64,000 nt of DNA, taken from positions 8,141,708-8,205,707 of the forward strand of contig NW_020945064.1 in the NCBI RefSeq assembly GCF_900497805.2, read 5' to 3'. This document shows, piece after piece, positions 31,063 through 42,429 of this stretch (position 1 is its first letter; each line of letters starts with the position of its first letter). The notes beneath the pieces were generated by a model. The model did not search any database and was not told where the DNA came from. It saw only the letters and a program-made list of their open reading frames with translations. This DNA is from Vombatus ursinus. Lineage: Eukaryota; Chordata; Mammalia; Diprotodontia; Vombatidae. A program made the position numbers and the translations under genes.

Positions 31063-32950
31063 GTTGATTGTAGCAGTAGATGGAGGGAAAAAAAATACTT
31101 CTGACAAAATACATCACCCATTTATCTTAAAAAAAAAAAACACTAAAAAAGCATAGAAATAGATGGACCTTTTCTTAATATGGAAATGACACCTATGTAA
31201 AACTATGCATTGGGGTAATAATTATAACAATAAAAGAGTAAAGCAAGAATAATCATAACAATCATTATTATTTGATATACCTCTAGAAATACTAACCATA
31301 GCAATAAAACAAGAAAAAGAAGTTGAGGGACAAGCATAACAAACAGGGATTGAAATGACCACTTTTTGCAGATGATGTAATGGTCAACTAAGAGAAGCCT
31401 AAGGATTTGACAAAAATTAATTGAAACAATAACCAGCAAAGTATTACTCAGAAATCATATGCCTGTATGCCTGTTACTAATAAAACCCAATAGGAAGAGT
31501 AGGAAGAGATATTCCATCCAAAACAACTATAAAATATACAAAATTTGGGATAGTCTACTTACCAAGATTCAAAAATTATATGAATACAACTACAAAACAT
31601 TCTTTACAGAGGTAGACAAAACAAATAACTGGAGATAGAGTAATTATTCATGATAGGATTCTGCCAATATAATAAATATGGCAATATTCTCTAAATTAAT
31701 TTGCTTATTAATTCCATAAAAATCAATCTTCAAAGGATTTCCTTGTAAAACTAGAATAAATAATAACAAAAATTATCTGGAGGAACAAAATCTCGAGACT
31801 CTCAAGAAAAACAATGAAAAAAGTGAGAAAGAAGGCATCTAGCTCAAACTGAACTACAAAGCAGTCATCATTGAAACTATTTGGTTAAAAACTAGAAAAG
31901 TTGGTCAGCAGGAAAAATTAGGAAGAGATACCAAAAAAAATCAACATAGTAGCATAGCATTCAATAAACACAAAGATATGAACACTCACTATTTGACAAA
32001 AATTGCTAGGAAACCTCACTATCAATCTGGCAGAAATTAGCTTTAGACCATGATCTTACACTATATTCCATAATAAGCTCAAAATGGGTGCAGAACCTAG
32101 ATATGAAGGATCACATCATAAAATAGAGAAGTAGAGTAGTAGGTACCTCAAATTTTAACTATGGATAGGGGGAAAGTTCTTGACCAAATAAGGAGAGGAT
32201 TGCTGAAGATAAAATAGAAAACTTTAATTATAAAACATTGACAAGCTTTTACATAAAATTAATTCCAATGAACTCAGGAGGGAAAGTTAAATGAGAGGGG
32301 AAAAAAAGAGTGTAGCATGTTTCTCTGCAAAAGGTCTGATATCTAAGATCTATAAGGAAGTGATTCAAATATATAAGAACTAGAGCCATTCTCCAATAAA
32401 TAAATGGTCAAAGGATAAGATCAGGAAGTTCTCAAAAGAAGAAATGAAAGTTATGAACAATTATATGAAAGAAAATACCCCAAATCACTAATAATAAGAG
32501 AAATGGATATTAAGAAAACTATCACCTTACACCTGTTGTGTTGACAAAGAAATAAAAAAAAAGAAAAATTACAATGGCTGAAGGGGTAATGAGAGAACAT
32601 ATTAATGAACTGTTGGTGGAGGTATGAATAGCCCAGTCATTTTGAAAAACAATTTGTAACTATACCCAAAAAGTCAATAAACTATGCATATTCTTTGACT
32701 CTTCAATACCACTACCAGGCACTCCTTTCTTCCCCACCCTACCCCCACCCATGAAAGACTCATAACTAAAAAAAAATATTCATAGTAGCCTGTTTTGTTA
32801 TAACAAAGAACTGGAAACTAGGGAGTGCCTGTCAGTTGGGAAATGGCCAAATAAATTATGACATGAATGTAATGGAATATTTTAAAATGACAAAAAAAGA
32901 TTCAGAGAAACCTGGCAAGACTTGTATGAACAGATACAGAGTGAAATGAC
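31063..32950 (+). repeat. Old L1: ORF2 RT to C-terminus
   Basis: At about 31363 'ctttttgcagatgatgtaat' encodes LFADDVM, the RT catalytic FADD. Later blocks match the C-terminal text of the young L1 at 61828 ('gccattctccaataaataaa', 'aagaactggaaactagggag', 'cagttgggaaatggcc'). The order is right and the element is old and broken. A short (GAT)n run (32956-33020) follows. Confidence 0.75.
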
Positions 32951-33044
32951 AAAGTGACGATGATGATGATGATGAGGAAGAGAGTAAGGATGACAGTGAA
33001 GATGATGATGATAATGAAATGATGAAGAAAAAGAAGCACTTTTA

Positions 33045-33112
33045 GGTTGGCAAAGTGCATTATATATTTTATGGGAGGTATGACTATCTCTGTTTTACAG
33101 ATGAAGAATTAT
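33045..33112 (-). repeat. MIR fragment
   Basis: 'aggttggcaaagtgcattat', 'gggaggtatgactatctctg', 'ttttacagatgaagaa'. Very short. Confidence 0.4.
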
Positions 33113-33114
33113 TT

Positions 33115-33905
33115 AACTTTGTTCTGTACAGCACAGTAATATCCCATTATATTCTGATACCAGAATTTTTTTTCAGCCATTCTTCAATAGTTGGGTCCAT
33201 AGTTTATTTCCAACTTTTTGCTATTACAATTAGTGCTGTTATGAATGTTTTTACACATATGTGCCTTTTCTTGATGTCAGTAACTTTCTTGCAGTATAAG
33301 TACCAGTAATGGGATTATTGGGTCAAAGGGTAGGAAAGATTTTATAACATTTCTTGAATACTTCTAAATTGCTTTTCAAAATGTCAGGACAAGTTCACAC
33401 TTCTTCCAGCAGTGCCCAGCTTTTCATAGCCCTTCCATCATTGAATATTTCTATCTTTCATCATCATTGCCAGTTTGATGACAGTAAGGTGATAACTCAG
33501 AGGTTTTTTTAAATTTGTATTTCTCTAATAATTAGCAGTTTTGAACATCTTCTCTGATAGTTCTCAGTTGGTTTCCTCTGTTGAAAAACATTCACATTCC
33601 TTGGTCAATCATCTATGACAGAATGGCTCTAAGTCTCATGGATTTATTTTAATTCTGCATACATATTGAACTTTTATCCAAGATACTTAAAGTAAATATT
33701 TTCCCCCAATGTGAATCTTTCCATATGCTAAATGCATGAATTTTATTTGTGTAAAAGTGTTTTTTTAAATATAATCACCTGCCTATTTGATCTTTAGGAA
33801 TATTCTCTATCCAATGGTTAGTTATAAATTTTTCTTTTATGCACTATTGTGAAAGATACAACTTTCTATTCAGCTCGAGGTCTTTTTTAATGATTCTAGA
33901 GTAAT
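33115..33905 (-). repeat. Old L1 fragment, ORF2 C-terminal part (antisense)
   Basis: The complement of L1 text: 'cagccattcttcaatagttg', 'caactttttgctattacaat', 'aatgggattattgggtcaaa', 'tttgtatttctctaataat'. It lies head-on to the plus-strand L1 that ends at about 32950. Confidence 0.75.
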
Positions 33906-34068
33906 TAGAGGTAGATGAAAGGATTTGGACACTAGGTAAAGTTTCAGAGCCTAGAAAGACCTGAAGTTTAAATACCAAAGGAAGTAAGGGAAAACACTAA
34001 TGGTTTCTTTCCTTAAAGACAAAGAAAGAAAAAATTTACAAAGCACTTATCTTTCTAGCAGTTTAAAC

Positions 34069-34272
34069 AGAGGTTCTTAACTTTTTTTTGGAGTCATGGA
34101 CACTTTAGAAGGTCTGAAGAAGTCTGTGGGACCTCTTCTCAGAATAATGTTTTCAAATGCATAAAATGCCTAAGTTTATAAAAGAAATCAATCATATTAA
34201 GAAATAGTTATCAAAAATATAAAAAAAAACAAAAAACAGAACAAAAACATGTTCACAGAACCCCCAGGTTCT
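34069..34272 (+). mobile_element. hAT-like MITE, family 1 (copy 3)
   Basis: 'agaggttcttaacttttttt', 'gaaggtctgaagaagtctgt', 'atgttttcaaatgcataaaa', ends 'ttcacagaacccccaggttc'. Same block order as 1392-1580. Confidence 0.6.
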
Positions 34273-34303
34273 AGACTAGATGATCTTTAGATCTTAGCCC
34301 TAT

Positions 34304-34555
34304 TATATTGTTGTTCAGTCATTGTAGTCCTATCTGGCTCTTTGTGACCCCATTTGGGGTTTTCTTGGCAGAGATACTGGAATGGTTTACCATTTCCTTC
34401 TCCAGCTCATGTGACAGATAAGGAAACTGAGGCAAACAGGATTAAGTGACTTGCCCAGGGTCACACAGCTAGTTAGTGTCTGAGGTTACATTTGAACTCA
34501 GGTCCACCTGATTCTGTGCCCAGTGCTATATCTACTGCACCACCTAGGTGCCTGT
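34304..34555 (-). mobile_element. RTE-tailed tRNA SINE (copy 7)
   Basis: 'tgttgttcagtcattgtagt', 'ttggggttttcttggcagag', 'ggcaaacaggattaagtgac'. Target-site duplication CTTAGCCCTAT (34293-34303) against CTTAACCCTAT (34556-34566). Confidence 0.92.
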
Positions 34556-34566
34556 CTTAACCCTAT

Positions 34567-34850
34567 GGTCTTGCCTAATGAGGTGATGTTACCTATTTCC
34601 CTCAAGTGGTTTAAAGAATCCTCACTGATCTTAATCCCCTCTGTTTGGGCTTAGGTTTTTATTATCAAGTAGTCCTGATCTTGCAGCAATTCACATCTAC
34701 AGCACTCTGACCTTTACGCTGATGTTACTACTTCTGGACTCCATAGCTGACATGCAAACCAGGGCCCTGTCCTCACTGTGCTTTCTGGTATACTCAGCTA
34801 CATCACCAGCTCTAATCCTCGGGAGGTTTCCCACTGTTCTAATCCAGCCC
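34567..34850. other. No recognised feature
   Basis: Unassigned DNA with no coding signal. Confidence 0.3.
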
Positions 34851-34851
34851 A

Positions 34852-34920
34852 ATCCAATAAACATTTATTAATACTTGCTATGTGCCAGGCACTGTCCTAT
34901 GTGCTGGAGATTGTGGATGT
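34852..34920 (-). repeat. L2 3' end (antisense), left part
   Basis: 'caataaacatttattaatac', 'ctatgtgccaggcactgtcc'. The L2 text seems to resume at 35350-35430 ('accttgctctcgaggagtt'). Confidence 0.6.
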
Positions 34921-34921
34921 G

Positions 34922-35228
34922 TTGTGATTTGTCCTTCGTTCTGGAAGAGGACCATGACATCAGGGAGATGATGACGTGACTTGCAATTGACTTTGATTTG
35001 AGTGAAGGAGGGCTGTGCAAAGTCACCAGCCTCACTTTCTCCTCCAGAGTCAGTGGAGTCCAGTGGCCAGATATGGGTCAGAAGGACTGGAGATGGCCCA
35101 GGATGCAGTGGAAGACCTTGGCCCTTTTAAGCTAAGGTCTCTTCAGATTCTCACTTTGAGTGAAGCAAAGCCCATTCAGTGAATAGGATTCTTTAAGGAG
35201 TGAGTCAAGGGATGGCCCCTTTAATCAA
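34922..35228 (-). mobile_element. RTE-like nonautonomous element, copy C
   Basis: The complement of 34925-35110 matches the 3' module of copy B at 16500. Upstream of the module (35115-35225, 'ttttaagctaaggtctcttc', 'gtgaagcaaagcccattcag') it differs from copy B, so the family has alternative 5' parts. Confidence 0.6.
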
Positions 35229-35265
35229 AAAAAAAAAAAAAAAAGAAGAAGAAGAAAAGGAAAAA
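35229..35265 (+). repeat. Poly-A / (GAA)n tract
   Basis: About 18 A followed by GAAGAAGAAGAAAAGG. Confidence 0.9.
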
Positions 35266-35349
35266 AATCAAACTGGGAGATGAAGACCTTCAGGATTGCT
35301 GGCCAAAAGAGAAACAGTTACTATTCACATTCACTCTGAGCCAGGAGGG

Positions 35350-35430
35350 CTCAAAAAATAACCATAAAGTGCCCTATATGAATAGGAAGACAGACCTTGC
35401 TCTCGAGGAGTTTACAATTTAATGTTCTCT
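35350..35430 (-). repeat. L2 (antisense), right part
   Basis: 'gtgccctatatgaatagga' and 'cttgctctcgaggagtttac'. Confidence 0.5.
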
Positions 35431-35869
35431 CCAAAATCCTCTAATAGAATACAATTTTCAAAAGGTTTGGACAAACTTATGGAGACGAACAAGGAAACAG
35501 CAATGCTTGGTAACATTTCCCAATTTTTCTGGCTGTTGCCAAGGACACCACTGTCCTTAAAACATGCCCCTGTCAGAGAGACGCACCATGATTCTGAGAC
35601 AGGTAGATCATGGCCTCAGTCTTCCCATTCTTTACTTGGCATTCACCCAGGACTCACCTGTGGGGAAGCCTTACTTGACGTGAAGGTTGGGTATAGGAAA
35701 TGGGATAGATTGACGTTAGGCAAGGTGAGGCAGGGAATGTCACCCACTTCAGCACCATAACTGTATCTCTTTTAGGGAGGATGAAGAGGATTAGAACACA
35801 AGAAATGTCATGCTACATCAGATCCATGTTCACTTCCATAATTTCTGACACCAGCACTATGGTATAGTT
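35431..35869. other. No recognised feature
   Basis: A 112-codon frame at 35422-35760 lies in unique DNA with no recognisable domain. Treated as noncoding. Confidence 0.3.
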
Positions 35870-35881
35870 AGAAAGACATTG

Positions 35882-36043
35882 AAGGGGCAGCTAGGTGGTG
35901 CAGTAGATAGAGCACTGGGTCTGGAGTCAGGAGGACCTGGGTTCAAATCCAGTCTCAGACCAAACACTTGACACTTGCTGTGTGACCCTGGGCAAGTCAC
36001 TTAATCTCAACTGCCTCACCAAAAAAAAAAAAAAGGAAAAGAA
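35882..36043 (+). mobile_element. WSINE1-like SINE (copy 2)
   Basis: 'aggggcagctaggtggtgca', 'gagtcaggaggacctgggtt', 'accaaacacttgacact', poly-A. 12-base duplication AGAAAGACATTG at 35870-35881 and 36044-36055. Confidence 0.93.
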
Positions 36044-36104
36044 AGAAAGACATTGTGGTATTTGACTTCAAAGATGTAAGAATGCATTCTAAGATGACCA
36101 AGGA

Positions 36105-36400
36105 AAGAGGAACAGACTTGTTCAGCTTGGTCCCAGAGAGTAAAATTGAATTAGTAGGAGGAACCTGAAAAGAAACAGATTTCAGCTCAGGAGAAGGAAA
36201 AACTACCTATTAATTAGAACTATTCCAAAATGGAATGGATTTACTTCCAGAGATGCAGGGTTTCCCCTTGGTGGAGGTTTCGAGCAAAGGTTGGTTGTCC
36301 ACTTGTCATTACATCATAGAGGAGACTCATTCAGGCACAGGTTGGACCAAGCGGCCTTTGAGAGGTTCCATCCAACTCTATTTCTCCAATCTTGGGGTGC
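36105..36400 (+). repeat. CR1/L3 LINE 3' part
   Basis: 'gaggaacagacttgttcagc', 'ggaaaaactacctattaa', 'tttccccttggtggaggttt', 'tggaccaagcggcctttgag'. Close to the family at 11935. Confidence 0.65.
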
Positions 36401-37195
36401 TAGTGGCCAGTGGCTGAATTCTAAGACCAATTCCCAGATGTGCTTCATTCTCTGCCAGAGGGAATTTGCACAGCATCGTCCATGGAGAGAATCTGACCCT
36501 AACCATGGTGATCTTTGGGACTGAATATTTTGCCTCTAGCTGACCCCAGTAGAAGCATTTTCTCTGACATTTCTTGGTTTGAACAGGCAATTGTGTAGCA
36601 CAGGCCAGGGAAGAAAGGCGTGGGTGGTACATATAGGCAGGCTGGAGAGCCAGACTTGAAGCAAAACCTGGCAAAAATGCCAAATGGCCATCATACTAGA
36701 AGAAAAAAAGGGAGTTACATGACAGCCACCACATGACTGTCAGCAAATTTAGTGGGGGATTTTTCCCCTTGAAAACAGACTCCAGCTCTAACAGACATTA
36801 TTTTTCTTTAACACAAGCTCCTTTTAAAGCTGTCAGTATTTGTCACTGGCAACAATGGTAAGAGAGCAAGTGTGAGCCATGTATGGCAAATTGAGTGGTT
36901 AAGTGGTGGGCGTTCCACTTATCCATGGAAAAATCCTTCTTCTGTCCCCTCCCTGGCTCCCCAGCAAATCCACCCAGTGAGTAGGAAATCCCTAGTGGGT
37001 TGTTGGCGAACAGAACAAGCTAATGATTCTGGCCCATTGTCATCTGTTTGAAGTAGGAACAACTCCATAATTCCACTGGAAGAAGGGAACCTTGGTCACT
37101 CTGGGGGCAAGAGTCCAACTGCTTTCTCCCATTATTCCTCTAAATTATTTTGTCTGTTTCATCTTGATTCGCTTCCAAGGAACTAAGTTTGGAGA
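36401..37195. other. Repeat-poor unique DNA
   Basis: No transposon recognised. 36790-36900 ('agctccttttaaagctgtca', 'gtcactggcaacaatggtaa') has enhancer-like texture. No convincing exon. Confidence 0.35.
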
Positions 37196-37199
37196 CTCC

Positions 37200-37325
37200 C
37201 TGGTGGTTTACAGATCAAGAAACTAAAATAATGCGACATAAAGTCCATTGCCCGAGGTCACAGAGCTAGAATTGGATAGAATCAGGACTAGTACTGCAGA
37301 CTGTCAAACTCCTTGCCCCATCTGT
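37200..37325 (-). repeat. MIR SINE fragment
   Basis: 'tttacagatcaagaaactaa', 'ttgcccgaggtcacagagct', 'atagaatcaggactag'. Diverged. Confidence 0.45.
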
Positions 37326-37690
37326 GATCTTCCTTTCCCTTTCCAATCTTTTTTGTTTGTTTGATTGCTCTTATTTCGATTACCTAGTGACTGCAAGCTA
37401 AGCAGTAATTATCATTCATAATTCCCAGAGCTCTTCCTTCTTATTTTCAGATTTCCATTTTTGCTTTTTCAATGTGAACATCAAATGAAGCTAGAAAGTA
37501 CTGGCTTACTCTCTTTCCAGGGTCTCCACCCCTGAGCACTTTAAGAACCGAAGCCCTAATTTGTAAACTTTGCTATGGCAAAAAAGAAAGGAACTCACAG
37601 ATGTCCCTTTTACCATCATGGGCACTTATACAAGATGGGCCTGCTGCTGTCAGAGACCAAAGAAAACCATAGCAACAATTCTAAGTGTCC
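37326..37690. other. Unique DNA
   Basis: Includes 'agcagtaattatcattcata', a homeodomain-like AT-rich word. Otherwise nothing is recognised. Confidence 0.3.
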
Positions 37691-37691
37691 T

Positions 37692-37866
37692 TACATGGGG
37701 AGGCACTGGCAGGAGGCCAGGCACTGACTCTCAAGTCAGAGAACCTTGGTTCAAATCCTATTTCTAATAGAATCCTCTGGAAAGTCACAGCCCTGCTGGG
37801 TCTTGGTGTCATAAAATGAGAGGCCTGTGAAAATCCCTTTCAGCCCTGTAGCCTTCATCCTGTGAG
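37692..37866 (+). repeat. MIR3/Ther-2 SINE
   Basis: 'ggcaggaggccaggcactga', 'ccttggttcaaatcctattt', 'ataaaatgagaggcctgtga', 'atccctttcagccctgtagc'. Confidence 0.6.
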
Positions 37867-37974
37867 GTAAATGTTTAGCAAGCCAAATCTGAAACACTGA
37901 GCCTGAAGTTTGGAAATAGATGATTTTTCTCATAAGCTTTTAACTATTTCATATGGTTCTATACATCTCCTTGC

Positions 37975-38275
37975 ATTCTCCCTCCCTCCCTCCCTTTCTC
38001 TCTCTCCCTCCTTCCCCTTTTCTCTTTACCTCTTTCTCTTCCTGTCTCTTCCCCCCTCCCTCTTTCACCTCTTTTTTTTCCCCCCACCCTTTTTCACCTC
38101 TCTCCCCCTCCCTGTCTCCCTCCCTCTTATCACTTTGTCTATCCCTTTCCCCCCTCNNNNNNNNNNCTGTTTTCTCTTCTCTCTCTCTCTGTCTGTCTGT
38201 CTAGCTCTCTCTCTCTGTCTCTATGTCTCTCTCTCCCTCTGTCTTTCTCTCTCTCCCTCTCTTTCCTTCTCTCTC
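37975..38275 (+). repeat. Pyrimidine (CT-rich) tract with assembly gap
   Basis: CCCT, TCCC, TCTG and TC units around a 10-base N gap at 38157-38166. Length uncertain. Confidence 0.95.
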
Positions 38276-38322
38276 TAAGATGATCTCTGAGGTCCCTCAC
38301 AGCTCTGACATTATGTGATTCT
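38276..38322 (+). repeat. MIR3-type 3' end
   Basis: 'agatgatctctgaggtccct', 'acattatgtgattct'. Confidence 0.5.
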
Positions 38323-38387
38323 AAATCTGCATTCAAGGCAGGCTATAAAAGTCAGAGTCCTTGCTCAGAGAATCTGAGAACTTCTTT

Positions 38388-38490
38388 AATCAATCAATCT
38401 ATAAGCATTTATTAAGTGCCTAAATGGGCAGAGCACTTTGCTTGACAAAGACAAAAATGAAACATTACCCTTCCCCAGGAGCTTATAGCC
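38388..38490 (-). repeat. L2 3' end (antisense)
   Basis: 'caatctataagcatttatta', 'agtgcctaaatgggcaga', 'ccttccccaggagcttat'. Confidence 0.55.
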
Positions 38491-38499
38491 CATCACCTT

Positions 38500-38642
38500 A
38501 TGTTTGGAGCACTTCATTGTTTAGTGGAATGTAACCTACTTGAGAGCGAAGATCATTTGGGGTTTGGTCTTTGTATCAAAGTACCTAGTGCAGTCCTTTG
38601 CTATTAAGGAGTTAGAGCTTAATAAATATTTGCTGGATTGAA
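38500..38642 (+). repeat. L2 3' end
   Basis: 'aatgtaacctacttgagagc', 'tacctagtgcagtcctttgc', 'gagcttaataaatatttgct'. Confidence 0.55.
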
Positions 38643-38797
38643 TATATAAACCTGGCTGTTTGTGGCTCAATATCAAGTAATACCTGGGGGCAGCTGCCCA
38701 AATGCCAGGGTCAGCTATTTAGGATGGAACATAAACCCCTTGAAAGACGACTCTGCAATCCAGACACTAATGGATTCATAGGCAGAATAAGGAGCAT

Positions 38798-38905
38798 CTA
38801 TCTGCTGTGTGACCAAAGACAAGTCACTGTACTTCTCTGGGACTCGCTTTCCTCATCTGAAAATGGGAGAGCTGGATTAGATCGGAGGTTAGCAACTACC
38901 ATATG
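38798..38905 (+). repeat. MIR3/Ther-2 fragment
   Basis: 'ctgtgtgaccaaagacaagt', 'cctcatctgaaaatggga', 'agctggattagatcgg'. Confidence 0.55.
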
Positions 38906-38906
38906 T

Positions 38907-39167
38907 TTGTTGTTGTTGTTCAGTCATTTCAGTTTCATATAACTCTTCATGACTACACTTGGGGTTTTCTTGCCAAAGATACTGGAGTAGTTTGCTATTT
39001 CCTTCTTCAATTCATTTTACAGATGAGGAAACTGAGGCAAACAGGGTTAAGTGACTTGCTTGGGGTCACGCAGCTAGTAAGTGTCTGAGGCCATATTTGA
39101 ACTCAGGAAGGGGAGTCTTCCTGATTCCAGCCCTAGAACTCTATCCACTGTACCACCTAGCTGCCCC
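38907..39167 (-). mobile_element. RTE-tailed tRNA SINE (copy 8)
   Basis: 'tgttgttgttgttcagtcat', 'ttggggttttcttgccaaag', 'gaggcaaacagggttaagtg', 'taccacctagctgcccc'. Confidence 0.9.
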
Positions 39168-39169
39168 AT

Positions 39170-39433
39170 ATTAATAATAACTAGCATTTATATAGTGCTT
39201 CGAGGCTTGCAAAGTGCTTTGTAAATATTATCTCATTTTATCCTAACAATAATCTTGGGATATAGGTGATATTATTATTAGCTCATTTTACAGATGAGGA
39301 AACTGAAGCAGACATTGGTTGAGTGATTTGCCCAAGGTCGCATAAGCCAGTAAGTGCCTGAGAGCAGATTCAAACTCAGCTCTTCCTGACTCCAGATCCA
39401 GAGCTCTGTCTATCCACTGTACCACCTAGCTCT
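39170..39433 (-). repeat. MIR SINE, near full length
   Basis: 'actagcatttatatagtgct', 'ttgcaaagtgctttgtaaat', 'tgggatataggtgatatt', 'gtaccacctagct'. Confidence 0.85.
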
Positions 39434-40160
39434 TAAGTTTGATGACGGCCCCATAGTTTCTCTCACTATGTCTTCACTTAGGTGCTTATGGTAGAAATTT
39501 ATAGGATCTCCTTAAAACCAGCCCTCTGGCTTCCTAAGTCACATTTATACCTTATAACAAAGGCCTTCTGGAGATATAGTAATAAATGTTATCTGAGCTT
39601 TCAATTAGATTGTATCAACCTGCATAAACTGTATAGTATAATAAAGATTAATGAACCAGTAGAAACAAGATGGATATAAAATTTCTCTGGCATCAATCAA
39701 AAACATATAAAATGTAATGAGGTCCTTCAAAAGTTATAATCAAGGAATATTATCCCTCAAAAGGCTTTTCTCCCTTAAAAGGCTAATGACCCCTGAACCA
39801 GACCCTCTCTGAGGTCCCCTTCAGTTCTAATATTCTAGGTTCTTTACCTCCACCAATGACAAGGGTCATTACTCAGGAATTGTCCATGAGTAGTAACCCC
39901 TTCCAAGTAATATTCTGTCAACTTTGTCTTTTGTGATTGTGGCCCAGAATTCTGATCAGAATCCAGACTGGCTGGTATTACCAGCAGGAAAACTTATTAA
40001 CATATCAAAACTACATCCAATTCCCTCCCCTCAGTCCCAAATATGTCTAAAATACATACAGATAAGTTAACACAAAATGTACACAAAGTAATCTGAAGAA
40101 TGAAAGAGTCAATAATTTAACCCAGTTGGGAGATAGAAGGATTAGAAAAGATCTGGTGGG
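39434..40160. other. No recognised feature, with a MIR3 tail
   Basis: Mostly unassigned DNA. A MIR3-like tail lies at 39790-39835 ('gaggtccccttcagttctaa'). Confidence 0.35.
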
Positions 40161-40161
40161 A

Positions 40162-41733
40162 TAAGAATGTCACTATTTGGCAAAAACTGCAGGGGAAAAC
40201 TGGAAAATAGTATGGCAGAAACTAGGCATAGACCAACATCTTACACCATATACCAAGATAAGGTTAAAATGGGTACATGATTTGGACATAAAGGGTGATA
40301 CTAGGAGCAAATTAGGAGAGCAAGGAATAATTTGCCTGTCAAATCTGCGGAGAACAGAAAAATTTATGACCAAATGAGAGAGAACATTATGAAATTCAAA
40401 ATGGATGATTTTGATTACATTAAACTAAAAAGGTTTTACACAAACAAAGCCAATGCAACCGAGATTAGAAGGGAAGCAGAAAGCTGGGGAACACTTTTTA
40501 TAGCTAGTTTCTCCGATAAAGGCCTCATTTCTAAAATATATAGAGAACTGAGTCAAATTTATAAGAATACAAGTCATTGCCAATTGATAAATGGTTAAAG
40601 GATATGAACAGGCAGTGTTCAGATGAAGAAATTAAAGCTATCTATAGTCATATAAAAAAATAGTCTAAATCACTATTGATTAGAAAAATGCAAATTAAAA
40701 CAACTCTAAGGTACCACATCTCACCTAACAGATTGGCTAATATGACAAAACAGGAAAATGATGAATGTTGCAGAAGATGTGGGAAAATTGGAACACTAAT
40801 ACATTGTTGATGGAGTTGTGAATGATCCAACCATAATGGAGAACAATTTGGAACTATGCCCAAAGGGCTATAAAATTATGCATAGGGGCAGCTATGTGGC
40901 ACAGTGGATAGAGCACCAGCCCTGGCATCAGGAGGACCTGAGTTCAAATCTAGCCTCAGACCAAACACTTGACACTTACTAGCTGTGTGACCCTGGGCAA
41001 GTCACTTAACCCCAATTGCCAAAAAACAAAAAAAAAACTATGCATACCCTTTGACCCAGCAATACCACTTCTAGGTCTGTATCCCAAAGAGATCATACAA
41101 ATGGGGAAAGGACCCACATGTACAAAAATATTTATAACAGCTCTTTTTGTGGTAGCAAAGAATTGGAAATTGAGGGGATACCCATCAATTAGGGAATGAT
41201 GGAACAAGTTGTGGTATATGAATGTAATGGAATACTATTGTTCCATAGGAAATGATAAGTGGGCAGATTTCAGAAAAACCTGGAAAGACCTACATGAACT
41301 GATGCTGAGTGGAGTGAGCAGAACCAGGAGAACATTGTACACAGTAACAGCAATATTGTAACAATGATCAGCTGTGAAAGACTTAGCTTTTCTCAGCAAC
41401 GTAATGATCTAAGACAATTCCAGAAGACTAAAGATGGAAAATGTTATGCACATCCAGAGAAAGAAGTATGGAGTCTGAATGTATATCTAAGCATACTATT
41501 TTCTCTCTCTTTTTTTTCTTTCTTATGGTTTTTCCCTTTGGTTCTGATTCTTTTTTATAACATGACTAATGTAGAAATATGTTTAATATGATTGTACATG
41601 TATAGCCTATATCAGATTACATGCCCTCTTGGGGAAGGGGGAAGGGAGGAAGGGGGAAAAATTTAGAACTCAAAATCTCATAAAAGTGAATGTTGAAAAC
41701 CAAAAATTAAATTAATTAATAAAAAAAAGAAAC
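40162..41733 (+). mobile_element. 5'-truncated L1 (ORF2 C-terminal part + 3' UTR)
   Basis: ORF2 blocks: WKIVWQKLGI, LKWVHDLD (40185-40290), DFDYIKLKRFYTNKA (about 40400-40450), then IPLLGLYPKEIIQMGKGP (after the nested SINE). It then enters the 3' UTR ('aatgatctaagacaattcca'). ORF2 has a few interruptions. 14-base target-site duplication GAAAAGATCTGGTG just before 40162 and after 41733, so this is one L1 insertion, disturbed later only by the WSINE at 40885. Confidence 0.92.
40885..41037 (+). mobile_element. WSINE1-like SINE (copy 3), nested in L1
   Basis: 'ggggcagctatgtggcacag' head and a CAAAAAAA tail. It splits the L1 text at 'tatgcata', which is repeated on both sides. Confidence 0.93.
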
Positions 41734-41744
41734 GAAAAGATCTG

Positions 41745-41942
41745 GTGAAGGAAGTGAGCTGTGGCCTGATTGGAAAGTGGAGGTGGAGTGAAGACATTCA
41801 TAGGTGACCACAGAGATAGGAGATGGAATGCCATGGAGGTCCATTTGCCTGGAATAGAGATTGGGTAAAAAGAAGTAATATGAAATAAGCCTGGAAAGGT
41901 TGATGAAGCCAAACTGTAGAAACCATTAAATGCTTGCAGCTG
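41745..41942 (-). repeat. L2 LINE fragment (antisense)
   Basis: 'gtggaggtggagtgaagaca', 'agtaatatgaaataagcctg', 'aaaccattaaatgct'. Confidence 0.55.
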
Positions 41943-42164
41943 GAACCTCTATACCTCTTTTCTGTACCTCACAGACAGAAAAGAACAGAGAGGAGAAAGG
42001 ACTCACACTCCTTCAGTGTATTCACTGTTATCAGCCTTTCTAGCTCAACAGCCAAACAGGGAATTCTTGATTTCCCACTGCAAGTCCCTGAGTCAGAACC
42101 TCCCATGTGGTCAACCAGAAGCAAGAAGAGAATATTTGCAGATGCTCTGTACTACCCATGTTAC

Positions 42165-42265
42165 ATATAGAGGTGGAAACTGAGGCACAGAGAGGTTAAG
42201 TTTCTCACCCAAAGTTACACAGATAGTAAATGGGCAAAGCCAGAGTTTGAACCCAGGACTCTTCC
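42165..42265 (-). repeat. MIR SINE fragment
   Basis: 'aggtggaaactgaggcacag', 'ttacacagatagtaaatggg', 'agtttgaacccaggact'. Confidence 0.7.
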
Positions 42266-42334
42266 CATAGTTGTGTGCTTCCTCTCACTTTAAAGTACAA
42301 TGCAAACATCAGCTATTATTATTATTATTATTAC

Positions 42335-42429
42335 ACACAGACTTTTCTACTGTCTATCCTTATCCCTTGACTCAAGTCACTACCTGTGCTTTCTCAATTC
42401 CTATACAACCTTCAAGAACCACCTGTCTT
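42335..42429 (+). repeat. L2 3' UTR, left part
   Basis: 'ctgtgctttctcaattccta', 'caaccttcaagaaccacctg'. It resumes at 42579 after the WSINE. Confidence 0.65.

Noticed and set aside
32956-33020. (GAT)n-coded acidic peptide
   Set aside because: Short trinucleotide expansion at the end of a fossil L1; no gene.
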